Source: Mauremys mutica
Taxonomy: Eukaryota; Chordata; Testudines; Geoemydidae
DNA length: 64,000 bases
Reading direction: 5' to 3'
Assembly (NCBI RefSeq): GCF_020497125.1
Contig: NC_059072.1
Span: 273,464,045-273,528,044, forward strand
Positions within the stretch are counted from its first letter, which is position 1. Every line of letters begins with the position of its first letter. Shown piece after piece: positions 43,771 through 55,429 of this stretch. The notes under the pieces are model-generated. The model was not told the origin of the DNA. It saw only the letters and a program-made list of their open reading frames with translations, and made no database searches. The position numbers and the translations under genes are program-made.

Positions 43771-43817
43771 TAAACCATTCATGTCTTTGTGTTTCCCATA
43801 TTTCGAATCCAGGTTTA

Positions 43818-43842
43818 GTGCTGGTGCCTGGAGCCGCCCCTG
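43818..43842. mobile_element. hAT right-end fragment (CAGGGGYGGCTC family)
   Basis: Only 25 bp, ending CCTGGAGCCGCCCCTG, identical to the right end of the element at 15045-15153. It is isolated with no left end. Confidence 0.6.
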
Positions 43843-44049
43843 CTTCTTTCCTTTCTTTCCTTGAGATACAATAGGATTCCTCCTTACGTTTGTCTTCTGA
43901 TAGCCATGACAAATCTGCGCCTGGAGTATCTCTGCTCTAGTGTTGTGATTCTCAAATGTTGCATTACCCGTGTCCATGCTCTGGTCACTTTTAGAGATGA
44001 AAAGAGTATCATTTGAAAGAAAACAGAAGGAACTAAATATAAACATCTT

Positions 44050-44380
44050 TGAAAAGTGGTAGCAAAGAGGAGATGTGATAATGATCTATAAATGACTGAG
44101 ATGTGATATGGAAAATATATGGATAATCTTATGCAGTCTGAAGTATGCCAGCCTAAAACTAGAAATCTGAACTAGGAAAAACATATTAGGTATTAGCAAG
44201 GAATTAACTGTAATTGGCAGTTAAGTAGAAGAGTCACTGAGGTAGCATCAATAGATTATTTTCATTGCCAGTGTAGATAGAACATGTAGTGAACTTATGA
44301 AATTGTTGCAGGGCTGGACTAGATGACCAGCCTTACAGACAGTTCCGTCCAGCCCCAGTGTCTGGAAATCTCTGTCCTCA
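44050..44380 (+). mobile_element. CR1/L2-like LINE 3' fragment
   Basis: The plus strand has a gaggagatgtgataatgatctat block and near its end gcagggctggactagatgacc, then ttccgtccagcccc, which resemble the end of ORF2 and the 3' UTR of CR1/L2 LINEs. It is strongly decayed. Confidence 0.55.
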
Positions 44381-45939
44381 TATATTTCCCTTGGTATTAG
44401 TTTATTGCTTGCAAACATCAGCTCATATTTAACACCTAAGCTTTGTTTAAAATGTCATAACCAATGCTGGCAAGACATTATCCTGCCATCCTAGTAGCAA
44501 TAACTTTTACAACCCTGCCATATTATGGTAGCGAACTGTAATTTAATGTGCTCAGTCCTGACTATTTTCTTTCATTATGTACAATTGTGGGAGAAGCCCT
44601 TCAATTTCATACTACTCATGGGAGATCACGGAGTCCATTATTCCTTCTGAAAGAATGCTTTAAAGGAAGCTGAGTTTTGATTTTAAGATTACCTTGTGTA
44701 CACAAGATATTCATATCCCATTGCCTCAGTCCACAAAATCTGTGGTAGCTGCTTCACCTGTTCTAACATAGCTGACAGATCTGAGGACCTAGTGCAATTT
44801 TTTCCTCATTTGGCCTGTCAGGAATTTGCTTTCCTCACAGCCTTTGCAGTTCAGTTAGGTTGCCTTTTGCTAACTTTTAAATGTAACTAGTTTGATCTTG
44901 TTTTAAACCACTATTATTTGTATCATGAATGATGCTATAGAGATGCAATTTGATTAACTGTGTATTACATTATTTTCTAAGTGTTGATGTTTTCCAAAAG
45001 GAAACATGAAATAGGAGTAATTATTCCTCGCTATGGTGGAATCTATGAGAGGGAAGGAGGGACATTCACCTGATGTTATCCTGAACTGACAGTTACCCCA
45101 TTAAAACAGCAGATATAACATAGTTTACTGTATAACTTGTGAAACTCCTAGATTTACTAGGCAACACATTGGAATTTATTGTGCAATTTTATTGTGAATT
45201 TTCATGATTTATCATGCAATATTAAAGAATTTATGGAGTATCTATTGTCATACTCAGTGATTTACTGAGTGATTTATCACATAATTTTTAGAGTGAAACT
45301 CTGATTTACTGTGAAATAGTTATTAGAAGCTGTTACTTCTGAGGGAAGATTTTATCTAACATACTCATTAGTGACAATCTGTCCAGCCTCCCAAGCTTGC
45401 CAAAATCTGATCTCACATGTTCTTAGTATGGAGTTTTCAAACAAAAATATACTTAAACTCATTACCTTTCCAAATTATTACAGTTTGAGCTACCACCAAA
45501 GTAACAAAATAATATTTTCTGCCACATTTTATGTTGTACTTATAAATTTAGCACTTGTGGATTTTTTTTTAATTGACTAATCTATCCTATATTGGAAATC
45601 AGTTAAACTATTCCCCTTATAACCTAATTTTAATCTGGGTCTGTTTTTCAAGACCAGATTTACTCTTTCCGCTTCCCAATCTGTTTATTCCATCAAACAA
45701 CTGAGCTTTCTCTTTATTTTGAATTATACATTTGTATACATATTTTGCTTGTTAAAGTTAATGGAAATTTCATGCAAAACTAATGGCAGATTTTTAAAAT
45801 CTTAATTTTAATTTTAAATTTGTGATCACTTACTGCAATAGCTAGGACAATTTTTTCCCTCCCACTTATACCTACAAGCTGCAGGACTCCTAATGGACTA
45901 ATTTATACCTAGAATAATTGCTTAATGAAATGTCCACCA
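44381..45939. other. Non-coding A+T-rich DNA
   Basis: No gene recognised. Between about 45150 and 45330 the motif atttactgtga / tttattgtgaa / atttatcatgcaa recurs in degenerate form; it may be an old minisatellite. Confidence 0.45.
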
Positions 45940-46490
45940 TAGAGCTGTCAATTAATCACAGTTAATGCCCACGATTAACTCAAAAAATTAATCACAATTT
46001 TAAAAAAATCATGACTAATCAGTTTTAACAGTACTGTTGAACAATAGAATATCAATTTAAATTTGTTGTTTTGATTTTTTTCTACATTTTCAAATATATT
46101 CATAATACAACACAGAATACAGTGTACGCTGCTCACTTTATATTGTTTTTATTACAAATATTTGCACTTTAATAATAATAAACAAAAAAACCCAGTATTT
46201 TTCTATTCACCTCATACAAGTAGTGCAATCTCTTTATCGTGAAAGTGCAATTTACAAATGTAGACTTTTTTTGTTACAAAACTGCACTCAGAAACAAAAC
46301 AATGCAAAACTTTAGAGTCTACAAATCCCCTCAGTCCTACTTCTCATTCAACCAATCATTAAGACAAACACATTTGTTTACAATTATGGGAGACAATGCT
46401 GCCCGCTTCTTATTCACAATGTCACCAGAAATTGAAAACAGGCATTCACATTGGACTTTTGTAGCCAGCAGCATTCTGTATTCAGAATTC
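45940..46490 (-). mobile_element. hAT-type transposon 3' part with transposase C-terminus
   Basis: The left end tagagctgtcaattaatcac and the alternating gattaactc / attaatcac block are the terminal part of a hAT element. The minus strand near 46330-46450 translates to FSISGDIVNKKRAALSxV-like text followed by a NKxVCLNDWLNE-like piece, the C-terminus of a hAT transposase. The rest of the gene is missing. Confidence 0.65.
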
Positions 46491-46492
46491 TG

Positions 46493-46612
46493 TATTCTGA
46501 GAGTAGGTGTGAAAAAGATGTGAAACTGATTTCAAGTTTAAAACAAACTCACAAAAAGGTTTTTTGAGGTTGTTTTAGACTTGAAATCAGTTTCATACCT
46601 ACTGTCAGAATA
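46493..46612. repeat. Long imperfect palindrome (about 55-bp arms)
   Basis: The left arm 46493-46556 (TATTCTGAGAGTAGGT, then GAAACTGATTTCAAGT, TAAAACAA, CTCA) is complementary to the right arm 46560-46612. The inner 34 bases mismatch at only about 4 positions and the loop is under 6 bases. The left arm has an extra 11-12 bases. No element ends or target duplications were found. Confidence 0.8.
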
Positions 46613-47490
46613 AAAGGAAATATCTAGGACAATTTACAGAATGTGGAAAATTAAGTTGTCAAATTATTGTGGAATTATAAAACATAAATGCAATGAAAAG
46701 AGCCAAAAGATGGCCTCAGAAGGATTAACTATGGTGAAACTATGTATATTCACTGAGAAAGGAATTAAAAAAATAAGTATATTAGGCAAGAACCAAAGTT
46801 TGGAACTGAACTGGAGGAAAAAGTATGCTAATAGAACAAGAAATATCCAGCATATTGTGAAGAAGAAACTTGAGATTCCCCAGAATCATGGATAGTGCAA
46901 GTTGGTATTAAATCAAGAATCTTTCTGCAAATGTGTCAAGTAATTGTGATGATATATAAACATTTTTTTGCTTTATGAGGCTTGTGTCACCATTCTCACA
47001 TTAAATGGTACTGCTGGTTTGAGCTGACTAGTTAATGTCACCATTTTGGCATGATCATATTTTAAAGATAAATATGTGATGGTGCCAGAAATAAAGCTTC
47101 TTTTACTACCTTCTGATTTAAGTCAATGGGAGCTATTTTTCCTCAGGAACTCTGAAAGTTAGCCCATGGATTAATTCAGCTTTTTGACAATGCAGAGCAA
47201 TAGATACCTCTGAAAATTCACAAGGCAATGAAGAAATCACAATGTTTCACTGTAAAACTGTAGTTCAGCAGTTTTTTCACACACAAATTTTCCATTTATT
47301 TTTCTACAGGTGCTAAAGCTGTTCTGCCCAACCATAGCTCATTAATTCACCTAACTCACCCATTTATCTCCATGTATAGTTCAGTAACCTAACTATATTC
47401 TTGAGTGAGAGGAAAAAAAGAAATGGTGGACTTTGCTATAAAAACTCCATGTCCAAGCTGTGCCACAAGTGTTTTCCTGCATATAAAAGC
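46613..47490. other. Non-coding DNA
   Basis: No supported feature. Confidence 0.5.
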
Positions 47491-47752
47491 CAGGGCCAGC
47501 ATTAAGGGCTAGCAAGCAGGGCAATGCCTCTGGCCCCATGCTACAGGGGGCACCGTGAAGCTATGTTGCTCAGGCTTCAGCTTCCGCCCCGGCTGATTCA
47601 GCTTGGGGACCCAGGTTGCAGTCCTGCACAGCGGGGCTTTGGCTTTCTGCCCAGGGCCCTAGTGAGTCTGACACCAGTCATGCTTGGCAGACCCCCTGAA
47701 ACCCACCCGCAGCCCCCCCAGGGGGCCCCAGACCCCTGGTTGAGAACTACTG
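47491..47752. mobile_element. Composite hAT-type fragment
   Basis: The left end CAGGGCCAGCATTAAGG belongs to one hAT-like family, and the right end CCCCTGGTTGAGAACTACTG to the CAGTGGTTCTCAACC family at 22544. The G+C-rich interior differs from both flanks. No 8-bp duplication matches, so this is probably two fused fragments. Confidence 0.55.
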
Positions 47753-48269
47753 CACTACAGAACTTTTAGTGCACAGTAGCAGGACCCTTACATCAACTTA
47801 GTGTGCATGTGGCTAATGTGCTGTACATTCACACCCTGGCTTGCCACGCCCTAAGTATTTGTTAAGACAAGTCCTCAGACTGTGTGCAGACACAAAGGCC
47901 TGGTCTATGCTACTGTTTTAGGTCAAATTTAGCAGCATAACCTCAATTTAACCCTGCACCTGTCCACACGACGAAGCCCTTTTTTTCAACTTAAAGGGCT
48001 CTTAAAATCAATTTTGTTACTCCACCTCTGACGAGGGAATTAGTGCTGAAATTGGCCTTGCCGGGTCAAATTTGGGATAGTGTGGATGCAATTTGACACT
48101 ATTGGCCTCTCAGAGCTATCCCAGAGTGCTCCATTGTGACCGCTCTGGACAGCACTCTCAACTCCGATGCACTGGCCAGGTAGTCAGGAAAAGTCCTGGG
48201 AACTTTGGAATTTCATTTCCTGTTTGGCCAGCATTGCGAGTTGATCAGCACAGGTGACCACGGAGTCAA

Positions 48270-48700
48270 AGAATCGCAAAAGAGCTCCAGCATGGACCGA
48301 ATGGGAGGTATGGGATCTGATCGCTGTATGGGGAGATGAATCCATGCTAGCTGAACTCCGTGCCAGTAAATGAAATGCAAAAACATTTGAAAAAGTCTCC
48401 AAGGGCATGAAGGACAGAGGCTATAGCAGGGACTTGCGGCAGTGCCACGTGAAAATTAAGGAGCTCAAGCAAGCCTACCAAAAAAAATAGAGAGGCAAAC
48501 GGCCGCTCTGGGTCACAGCCCCAAACATGCCGCTTCTATGATGAGCTGCATGCCATTGTAGGGGGTGCAGCCACCAGTACCCCAACCCTGTGCTTTGACT
48601 CTTTCAGTGGAGTAGGTTGCAACACGGAAGCGGGTTTTGGAGACGAGTAAGATGATGAGGAGGAGGTTGAAGATAGCTCACAGCAAGAAAGCAGAGCTAC
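48270..48700 (+). pseudogene. Myb/SANT-like DNA-binding protein of Harbinger, first exon
   Basis: The plus strand reads KRAPAWTEWEVWDLIAVWGD, then ESMLAELRASK, a stop, NAKTFEKVSKGMKDRGYSRD, then QCHVKIKELKQAYQKK and another stop, then a CRFYDELHAI-like piece broken by frameshift near 48535. Conserved Trp residues and the GYxRDxxQCxxKxKELxxAY helix identify the SANT-like domain. In the family this protein binds the transposon ends and assists nuclear import of the transposase. Two in-frame TGA/TAG codons inactivate it. Confidence 0.85.
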
Positions 48701-49250
48701 TGGAAAAGTCTGTTAATGTGTCTGAGGATGGAGTGGAAATCCTCCAGGAGCGTCTTCATAAAGCTCTCCTGGATGTACTCCCAAAGCCTTTGCAAAAGGT
48801 TTCTGGGGAGGGCAGCCTTATTCCGTCCTCCATGGTAGGACACTTTACCATGCCAGGCCAGTAGCACGTAGTCGGGAATCATTGCAGAACAAAGTATTGC
48901 AGTGTATGGTCCCGCTGTTTGCTGACATTCAAACAACATCCGTTCTTTATCTCTCTGTGCTATCCTCAGGAGAGTGATATCATTCATGGTCACCTGGTTG
49001 AAATAGGGTGGTTTTACTAAGCTACCATTTAGAGGTGCCCGTTCCTGCTGGTCTGTTTGCCTGTGGCTGAACGGAGATGTTCCCCACTGTTAGCCACACA
49101 GTGGGGGGAGGGGTGAAGCCATCAAAATGCGACCTTGAAACAAAAGCACATGTGCTACGTAATGTTAACAGCAAGGTTTACCGTGAGTGTACTCATTGTC
49201 CTATAAAATGTGTCTTTTTAACTACCACTCTCCCTTTTTTTCCTCCACCA

Positions 49251-49628
49251 GCTGCATATGTTTCTCCTTCCCAGAGGCTTGCGAAGATTAAAAGGCGAAA
49301 AAAACGCACTCAGGATGAAATGTTCTCTGAGCTCATGCTGTCCTCCCACACTGACAGAGCACAGCAGAATGCACGGAGGCAGACAATGTCAGAGTGCAGG
49401 AAAGCGCAATTTGAACGTGAGGAGAGGTGGCGGGCTGAAAAGAGTAAGTGGTGGGCTGAAGAGAGTAAGTGGTGGGTCGAAGATGATAGGTGGCTTCAGC
49501 TTGCTGACAGAAGGCAGGAGTCAATGCTCAGGCTGCTGGAGCATCAAACTCATATGCTCCAGCGTATGGCTGAGCTGCAGGAAAGGCAGCAAGACCACAG
49601 ATTGCTGCTACAGCCCCTGTGTAACTAA
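49251..49628 (+). pseudogene. Myb/SANT-like protein, C-terminal exon with coiled coil
   Basis: It follows a splice-acceptor-like site (ttttttcctccaccag, ending at about 49250) and is open to 49628: SPSQRLAKIKRRKKRTQDEM, then FSELMLSSHTD and a long charged helix ending LQERQQDHRLLLQPLCN. Basic RRKKR may be a nuclear signal. Residues EKSKWWAEESKWWVEDDRW repeat a 7-residue unit encoded by a 21-bp tandem at about 49440-49481. The upstream extension of this frame (49077-49250) is intron sequence. Confidence 0.75.
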
Positions 49629-50024
49629 CTGCCCTCCCCCGCAAGTTCCATAGCCTCCTCGCCCAGACGCCCAAGAACGCGGTGAGGGGGCCTCCAGCCA
49701 CCCAGCCACTCCACCCCAAAGGATTGCCCAAGCAACAGAAGGCTGGAATTCAATAAGTTTTAAAGTTTTAAAGTGCAGTGTGGCCTTCCCTCCTCCCCCA
49801 CCCAACCCGGTGCTTCCCTCCTTCCCCACTCCTCCCGGGCTACCTTGGCAGTTATCCCTCTATTTGTGTGATGAATTAATAAACAATGCATGAATGTGAA
49901 GCAACAATGACTTTATTGCCTCTGCAAGCGGTGATCGAATGCGGGAGGGACGGGTGGTTACCTTACAGGGAAGTAGAGTGAACCAAGGGGCGGGGGGGTC
50001 ATCAAGGAGAAACAAACAGAACGT

Positions 50025-51190
50025 TCACACTGTAGCCTGGCCAGTCATGAAACTGGTTTTCAAAGCTTCTCTGATGTGCACTGCACCCTCCTGTACTCTT
50101 CTAACCACCCTGGTATCTGGCTGCGCATAATCAGCAGTCAGGTGATTTGCCTCAACCTCCCACCCTGCCAGAAACATCTCCCCCTTACTCTGACAGATAT
50201 TGTGGAGCACACAGCAAGCAGTAATAACAATGGGAATATTGGTTTCGCTGAGGTCTATCCGAGTCAGTAAACTGCACCAGTGTGCTTTTAAACGCCCAAA
50301 TGCACATTCTACCACCATTCTGCACTTGCTCAGCCTATAGTCGAACAACTCTTGACTACTGTCCAGGCTGCCTGTTTATGACTTCATGACCCATGGCATT
50401 AAGGGGTAGGCTGGGTCCCCAAGGATAACTATAGGCATTTCAACATCCCTAACGTCTATTTTCTGGTCTGGGAAGAAAGTCCCTTCCTGCAGCTTTTGAA
50501 AAAGACCAGAGTTCCTGAAGACGCGAGTGTCATGTACCTTTCCCGGCCATCCCACATTGATGTTGGTGAAACATCCCTGGTGATCCACTAGTGCTTGCAG
50601 AACCATTGAAAAGTACCCCTTTCAGTTTATGTACTCGCTGCCTTGGTGCTCCGGTGCCAAGATAGGGATATGGGTTCCATCTATCGCCCCACCACAGTTA
50701 GGGAATCCCATTGCAGCAAAGCCATCCACTATGGCCTGCACATTTCCCAGAGTCACTACCCTTGATATCAGCAGCTCTTTGATTGAGTTGGCTACTTGGA
50801 TCACAGCAGCCCCCACAGTAGATTTGCCCACTCCAAATTGATGCCTGACTGACCAGTAGCTGTCTGGCATTGCAAGCTTCCACAGGGCTATCGCCACTTG
50901 CTTCTCAACTGTGAGGGCTGCTCTCATCTTGGTATTCTGGGGCTCCAGGACAGGGGAAAGCAAGTCACAAACTTCCATGAAAGTGCCCTTACACATGCAA
51001 ATGTTTCACAGCCACTGGGAATCATCCCAGACCTGCAACACTATGTGGTCCCACCAGTCTGTGCTTGTTTCCCGGGCCCAGAATCAGCGTTCCATGGCAT
51101 GAACCTGCCCCATTAACACCGTGATGTGCACATTGCTGGGGCCTGTACTTTGTGATAAGTCTATGTCCATGTCTATGTCCTCATCACTGT
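50025..51190 (-). pseudogene. PIF/Harbinger DDE transposase (HARBI1-like)
   Basis: Three minus frames in order: 50996-50622 (124 codons) with TVEKQVAIALWKLAMPDSYW, the helix-turn-helix RHQFGVGKSTVGAAV and NCGGAIDGTHIPI (first catalytic Asp); 50606-50376 with ALVDHQGCFTNINVGWPGKV and VILGDPAYPLMPW (second Asp); 50348-50025 with KCRMVVECAFGRLKAHW (catalytic Glu) and CCVLHNICQSKGEM. An N-terminal piece with HAMERRFWARETSTDWWDHI is near 51060-51110. Stops between frames 1-2 and 2-3 and a frameshift near 51000 break it. It would cut and rejoin element ends in the nucleus. Confidence 0.9.
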
Positions 51191-51220
51191 CGTCACCACG
51201 CTGCCGTCGCCTCCTCGCCT

Positions 51221-51802
51221 GGTAGAAGCCACAGTCTAGGTCAATTCTTCCTATGTTTGATCAGGAGTTTGGAGATTTCGGGGGAACCCAGGCCTGTTCT
51301 CTACTCCGAGTTCCAGCCTAGGGCCCTGTGGACTGCATCTGTCTAGAGTGCCTCCTGGTACAGTTGTGCGACAGCTATAACTCCCTGGGCTACTTCCCCA
51401 TGGCCTCCTCCCAACACCTTCTTTGTCATCACCACCGGACCTTCCTCCTGATGTCTGATAATGCTTGTACTTCTCAGTCCTCCAGCAGTATGTCTAGTCA
51501 CTCTCAGCTTCTAGCACGCCTCTTGCTCCCAGTTCCTTGCACACACTTCCTCTCCTCTGGCTCCCTGGCACCCTTTGGCCTGACTGGAGTGAGCCCTTTT
51601 ATAGCATCAGAGGGGCCTTAATTAGAGTCAGGTGCTTAACAGCCTCACCTGACTCTTAGCAGGTTAACTGGAGTCAGGTGTTCTCATTAGCCTGGAGCAG
51701 CCCCTGCTCTAGTCACTCAGGGAACAGAAAACTGCTTATCCAGTGGCCAGTATATCTGCCTTCTGCTACTCTGCTCTTCCCAACTGGCCTGGGTCTATCA
51801 CA
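51221..51802 (-). mobile_element. LTR fragment inserted in the Harbinger element
   Basis: The minus strand starts TGTGATAGACCCAGGCCAG and runs through ctgttccctgagtgactaga, a gagtcaggtg / ccaattaa-like repeated section and gggccctaggctggaactcg. The wording matches an abundant turtle LTR known to me only by memory. The 3' end appears truncated at the sequence CTGGT, which is also present in the Harbinger flank. No coding domain is present. Confidence 0.6.
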
Positions 51803-52541
51803 CCATCTATCTTATACATCTTAGGCTGGCAGCAAACGCTGCAGTACGACTACTAGCCATCGTCATCTCCTGGGTGCTCGTTGGAAGACGGTGCAGTATG
51901 ACTGGGGAATGACCTGGCTGAGTCACTCCTATGTCTGCCCAGGCGCCCCTGACCAACCTCACCGAGGTCGGCTAAAAGAGCAGCCAGGAATACGGCGACA
52001 ACGGCTACCAGTCATAATGTACCGTCTGCTGCCAAAAGGCAATGAGATGCTGCTGTGTAGCAATGCAGTCACACATCTGCCAGCACCCAGGAGATGTACG
52101 GTGATGGTGAACTGAGTGGGCTCCATGCTTGCCATGGTATGGCGTCTGCACAGGTAACCCAGGAAAAAAGGCATGAAACGATTGTCTGCCGTTGCTTTCA
52201 TGGAGGGGGGGGGCTGATGACATGTACCTAGAACCACCCGTGACACTGTTTTTGCCCCATCAGGCATTGGGATCTGAACCCAGAATCCCAATGGGCAGCA
52301 GAGACTGCGGGAACTACCCACAGCTACCCACAGCTACCCACAGTGCAATACTCCAGAAGTCGATGCTAGCCTCAGTACTGTGGACGCAATCCGCTGAGTT
52401 AATGCACTTAGAGCGTTTTGTGTTGGGACACACACAATCGACTGTGTAAAAAATATTTCTAAAAAAAATATATAAATTCAACCTAATTTCGTAGTGTAGA
52501 CATACCCAAAGTCTACAGCAGTGTAGTTTACTGGTGACTTA

Positions 52542-52815
52542 GACTTTGTCTACACTATCACATTTGTAAGCAAAACTTGTCGTTCAGGAGTGTGAAAAAA
52601 CACAGCCCTGACTGACATAAGTTTCACCGACAAAAGCGCCGGTGTGGACAATGCTATGTCTGCGGAAGATGCTCTCCCATTGACATAGCTACTGCGGCTC
52701 AGTGGTGGTGCTTTAATTATGCCAGTGGGAGAGCTCTCTCCCGCCGGCATAGAGCAGCTACATAGGAGAACTGATAGGGGCACAGCTGCAGTAGTACAGC
52801 TCTGCCTGCATTGGC
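52542..52815. mobile_element. MITE with TTTGTCTACACT end, right end missing
   Basis: The left end GACTTTGTCTACACTATC resembles Harbinger-type TIRs. The interior contains a large inverted pair, gaagatgctctcccattgac against gtgggagagctctctcccgc. The right TIR is not present, so the copy is truncated near 52815. It begins just 35 bp from the end of the large Harbinger element. Confidence 0.6.
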
Positions 52816-53078
52816 AGGGTTCGAATTACTGACCCATTGATAAGGGTGCTTCTCACTCTAGGCATCAAAGTTTACATTTTGGGCCTAAGTGTGAAACCTG
52901 CAGCTAGAAGCAAAAACATAGATTCCTTATCCCAGTTAACAATTTCAAACCAACAGTAGGTCACATTTTGCTCTGAACTAACCCCGTTTGTCCCAGTAAC
53001 TCTAAGTAGTAAAAGAGCTGTTACAATTCTTTTGTAAGTAATATAAACAAATTACAATTAATTAAAGCCACCCCGAAC
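52816..53078. other. Non-coding DNA
   Basis: No supported feature; the last 8 bases are the hAT target duplication. Confidence 0.45.
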
Positions 53079-53340
53079 TAGGGGTGGCTCTAGGTATTTT
53101 GCCGCCCCAAGCACAGCAGGCAGACTGCCTTCGGCGGCTTGCCTACGGGAGGTCCCCAGTCCCGCAGATTCGTCGGCACGCCTGTGGGAGGTCTGCCGAA
53201 GCCACGGGACCAGCGGACCCGCCGCAGGCATGCCACCGAAGGCAACCTTCCTGCCGCCCTCACGGCAACCGGCAGAGCGCCCGCCGTGGCTTACTGCCCC
53301 AGGCATGTGCTTGGCGTGCTGGTGCCTGGAGCTGCCCCTG
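53079..53340. mobile_element. Short hAT-type element (CAGGGGTGGCTCTAGG family), copy 2
   Basis: 262 bp with left end TAGGGGTGGCTCTAGG and right end CCTGGAGCTGCCCCTG. Flanks CCCCGAAC (53071-53078) and CCCCGAAT (53341-53348) agree at 7 of 8. The interior is G+C-rich (gccgccccaagcac). The coding-looking frames across it are composition effects. Confidence 0.85.
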
Positions 53341-54487
53341 CCCCGAATGCTTAATATTGAAGGGAATGTGTCTGAAAACTTGAAAGTATGGACTGCAAAG
53401 ATTTGACAAATTTGTCTATCCTAGTAGACTCATTCAAAAATCAGATACCTCAGCAGTGCTACAATTTCCTAATTCCTTGCAGTGAAATCAGGGAGATAAC
53501 AAGATAAAATTGATATGATGAATATCACTGACAAGTATCAGTAATTCTGCAGTAACATTTTTTGACACAGGGAAAATGTAATGGAAAGGAAATGGGTGAT
53601 CAACTGCAGTGGAGTTAAATGTGAACAGCTTACAGACAGTTTAATTAGAGACAGAATTATTGGAGGATAATTAATTTGAAAAAGTAAGTGCAAAGCTACT
53701 TGGAGAACATGCTACCCCAAGAAGCTGATAATGGCACACCTAAAGCAGCAAGCATGGCACAGCTAAAAGGTCTGGAATGAGCTGACAGTATATGCAATGA
53801 AATCCAATGCAAAGCAGCAGACACAAACAAGTTAAACAAAGCACAAAAGTCTGCATATATTGCAGTAATCTGTACTAGGCTTGGCAGCTGACATAGAAAA
53901 AGCAAGTGTCCAGCACAAATAGAGCAAGCAAAACCTAATCATCTTGCAAACTATGTCATTCGAAGGGTGAAAAGTGCAGGACACTGCAGCCAGCAGAGTA
54001 TATTGGCGTACATAAAAGGACAAACTAGAACAAGACAACGATGTAGATCACAGATCAATGTAAAATTCTTTGTTGGTTCTCTGACAGACAAAATAAAAAG
54101 GTGACAATCAAAGCATGGACCATGACTTATTTATCATTAATAACTCACGTGTCATTTTTAAATAGACAGGAACAGAGTCTAGCATCACTTCAAAAGCTGC
54201 ATTAAAAACTGTGATTGGTTTCCCTATTCAGAAAATGGAAAAAAGTGTGCTTTTGAGGATTATAAAATGAATCAGTACAGGAAAATTCATTGGCTTGTCA
54301 GTATAAAGCACAGTACAAGTATGTAGAGTTTGAGTCATGGGCCTGAATGTTCCTTCAAGTGCTAAGACTCATCACATATGTAAGAATGCAAAAAAAAGAA
54401 AAAGAAAAAAGACATCAGGGAGGGTGAGGTAATGTATCTGACATACTCAGTGAATATGGAGTTGTTTTTTTCACAGACCAGGTTGTA
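53341..54487. other. Non-coding A+T-rich DNA
   Basis: No supported gene or repeat family. Confidence 0.45.
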
Positions 54488-54665
54488 TAAAAAAAATAAT
54501 AATAATTGGAGATATACCTATCTCCTAGAACTGGAAGAGATCTTGAAAGGTCATTGAGTCCAGCCCCCTGCCTTCACTAGTAGGACCAAGTACTGATTTT
54601 TGCCCCAGATCCCTAAGTGGCCCTAACCATATTTATATAGAACCTAACAGCCCTCCCATGGTGTA
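54488..54665 (-). mobile_element. CR1 LINE 3'-terminal fragment
   Basis: A left-hand tail (aataataataatt) is followed by gaactggaagagatcttgaa, aggtcattgagtccagcccc and ccctgccttcactagtagga, the standard end of CR1 in minus orientation. It is very 5'-truncated. Confidence 0.75.
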
Positions 54666-55429
54666 TATATGCTAAGGAATGTATCCTGAAGACACAACCA
54701 GAGCAATCTGATGTAAGCTGTGCCCAGTGAGAGCTATAGATGATATTATTTCCAGAATACCCAAGGCAAAAAAAAAAATCAGTTCTAGATGTCAGTCAGG
54801 ATTTTTAGAACAGTGAAAGGCTACATCAGGTGTTGTAACAAATATGAGGAAAAAAAATCAAGTTAAATAAAGCAAAGTTCCAAATTATGAAAAAGAAAAT
54901 CACCTATGTGAAGCTCATTCTCCAGTGTAAGTTACCTTATGCCTTCCTCAAAAATTTACAAGTTGTTTATCTGATGGAGATACCAGCATACAAAGCAGTA
55001 CCTCAAAGATTCATGGGTATGAGTCTATTCATGTGGTACAATGCTTACAGTGAGTGTCTCTGATTTGTTCTTGCTCTAGGAAACATTAGAGAATTTATTT
55101 GAGCTGCTTGGGGATTTCTATACCTGGGTTTGTGTGCACAAATCAGGTAAATGTATGTGCAAGAGGCTAAAGACATACTGCCCTACCCAACTGCACATGC
55201 AGTTACCTGATTTGCATGCACTTTATTGTAGTGTATATTTTACTGTACTGCTTTATATGAAAAAAAAATGGACCTTAAATTTTGAGAATCTGGCCATAAA
55301 TGAATAATGATGGGAAAGAAAGCCATACTGCATGTGGTTCAAGAAGGAAACACCAGTTGGGTAGAGGCAGGTATGTTTAATATAATATGTATAGAAAAAA
55401 AAAACTTAGCATATTGAACATGCAAAGAG
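54666..55429. other. Non-coding DNA
   Basis: No supported feature. Confidence 0.5.

Larger units (their letters stand above)
47897..52507 (+). mobile_element. PIF/Harbinger DNA transposon, near full-length
   Basis: 4611 bp, left end GGCCTGGTCTATGCTAC, right end (complement) GGGTATGTCTACACTACG, with the 3-bp duplication AAA at 47894-47896 and 52508-52510. It carries two convergent genes: a Myb/SANT-like protein on plus and a DDE transposase on minus. This pair is the hallmark of animal Harbingers. An LTR fragment of about 580 bp at 51221-51802 interrupts it. Both genes have stops, so it is inactive, but it is the only copy here with a recognisable catalytic triad. Confidence 0.9.

Noticed and set aside
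49077..49250. N-terminal extension of the frame to 49628
   Set aside because: It precedes a clear splice-acceptor-like site and has no similarity to the SANT-like protein, so it is treated as intron.
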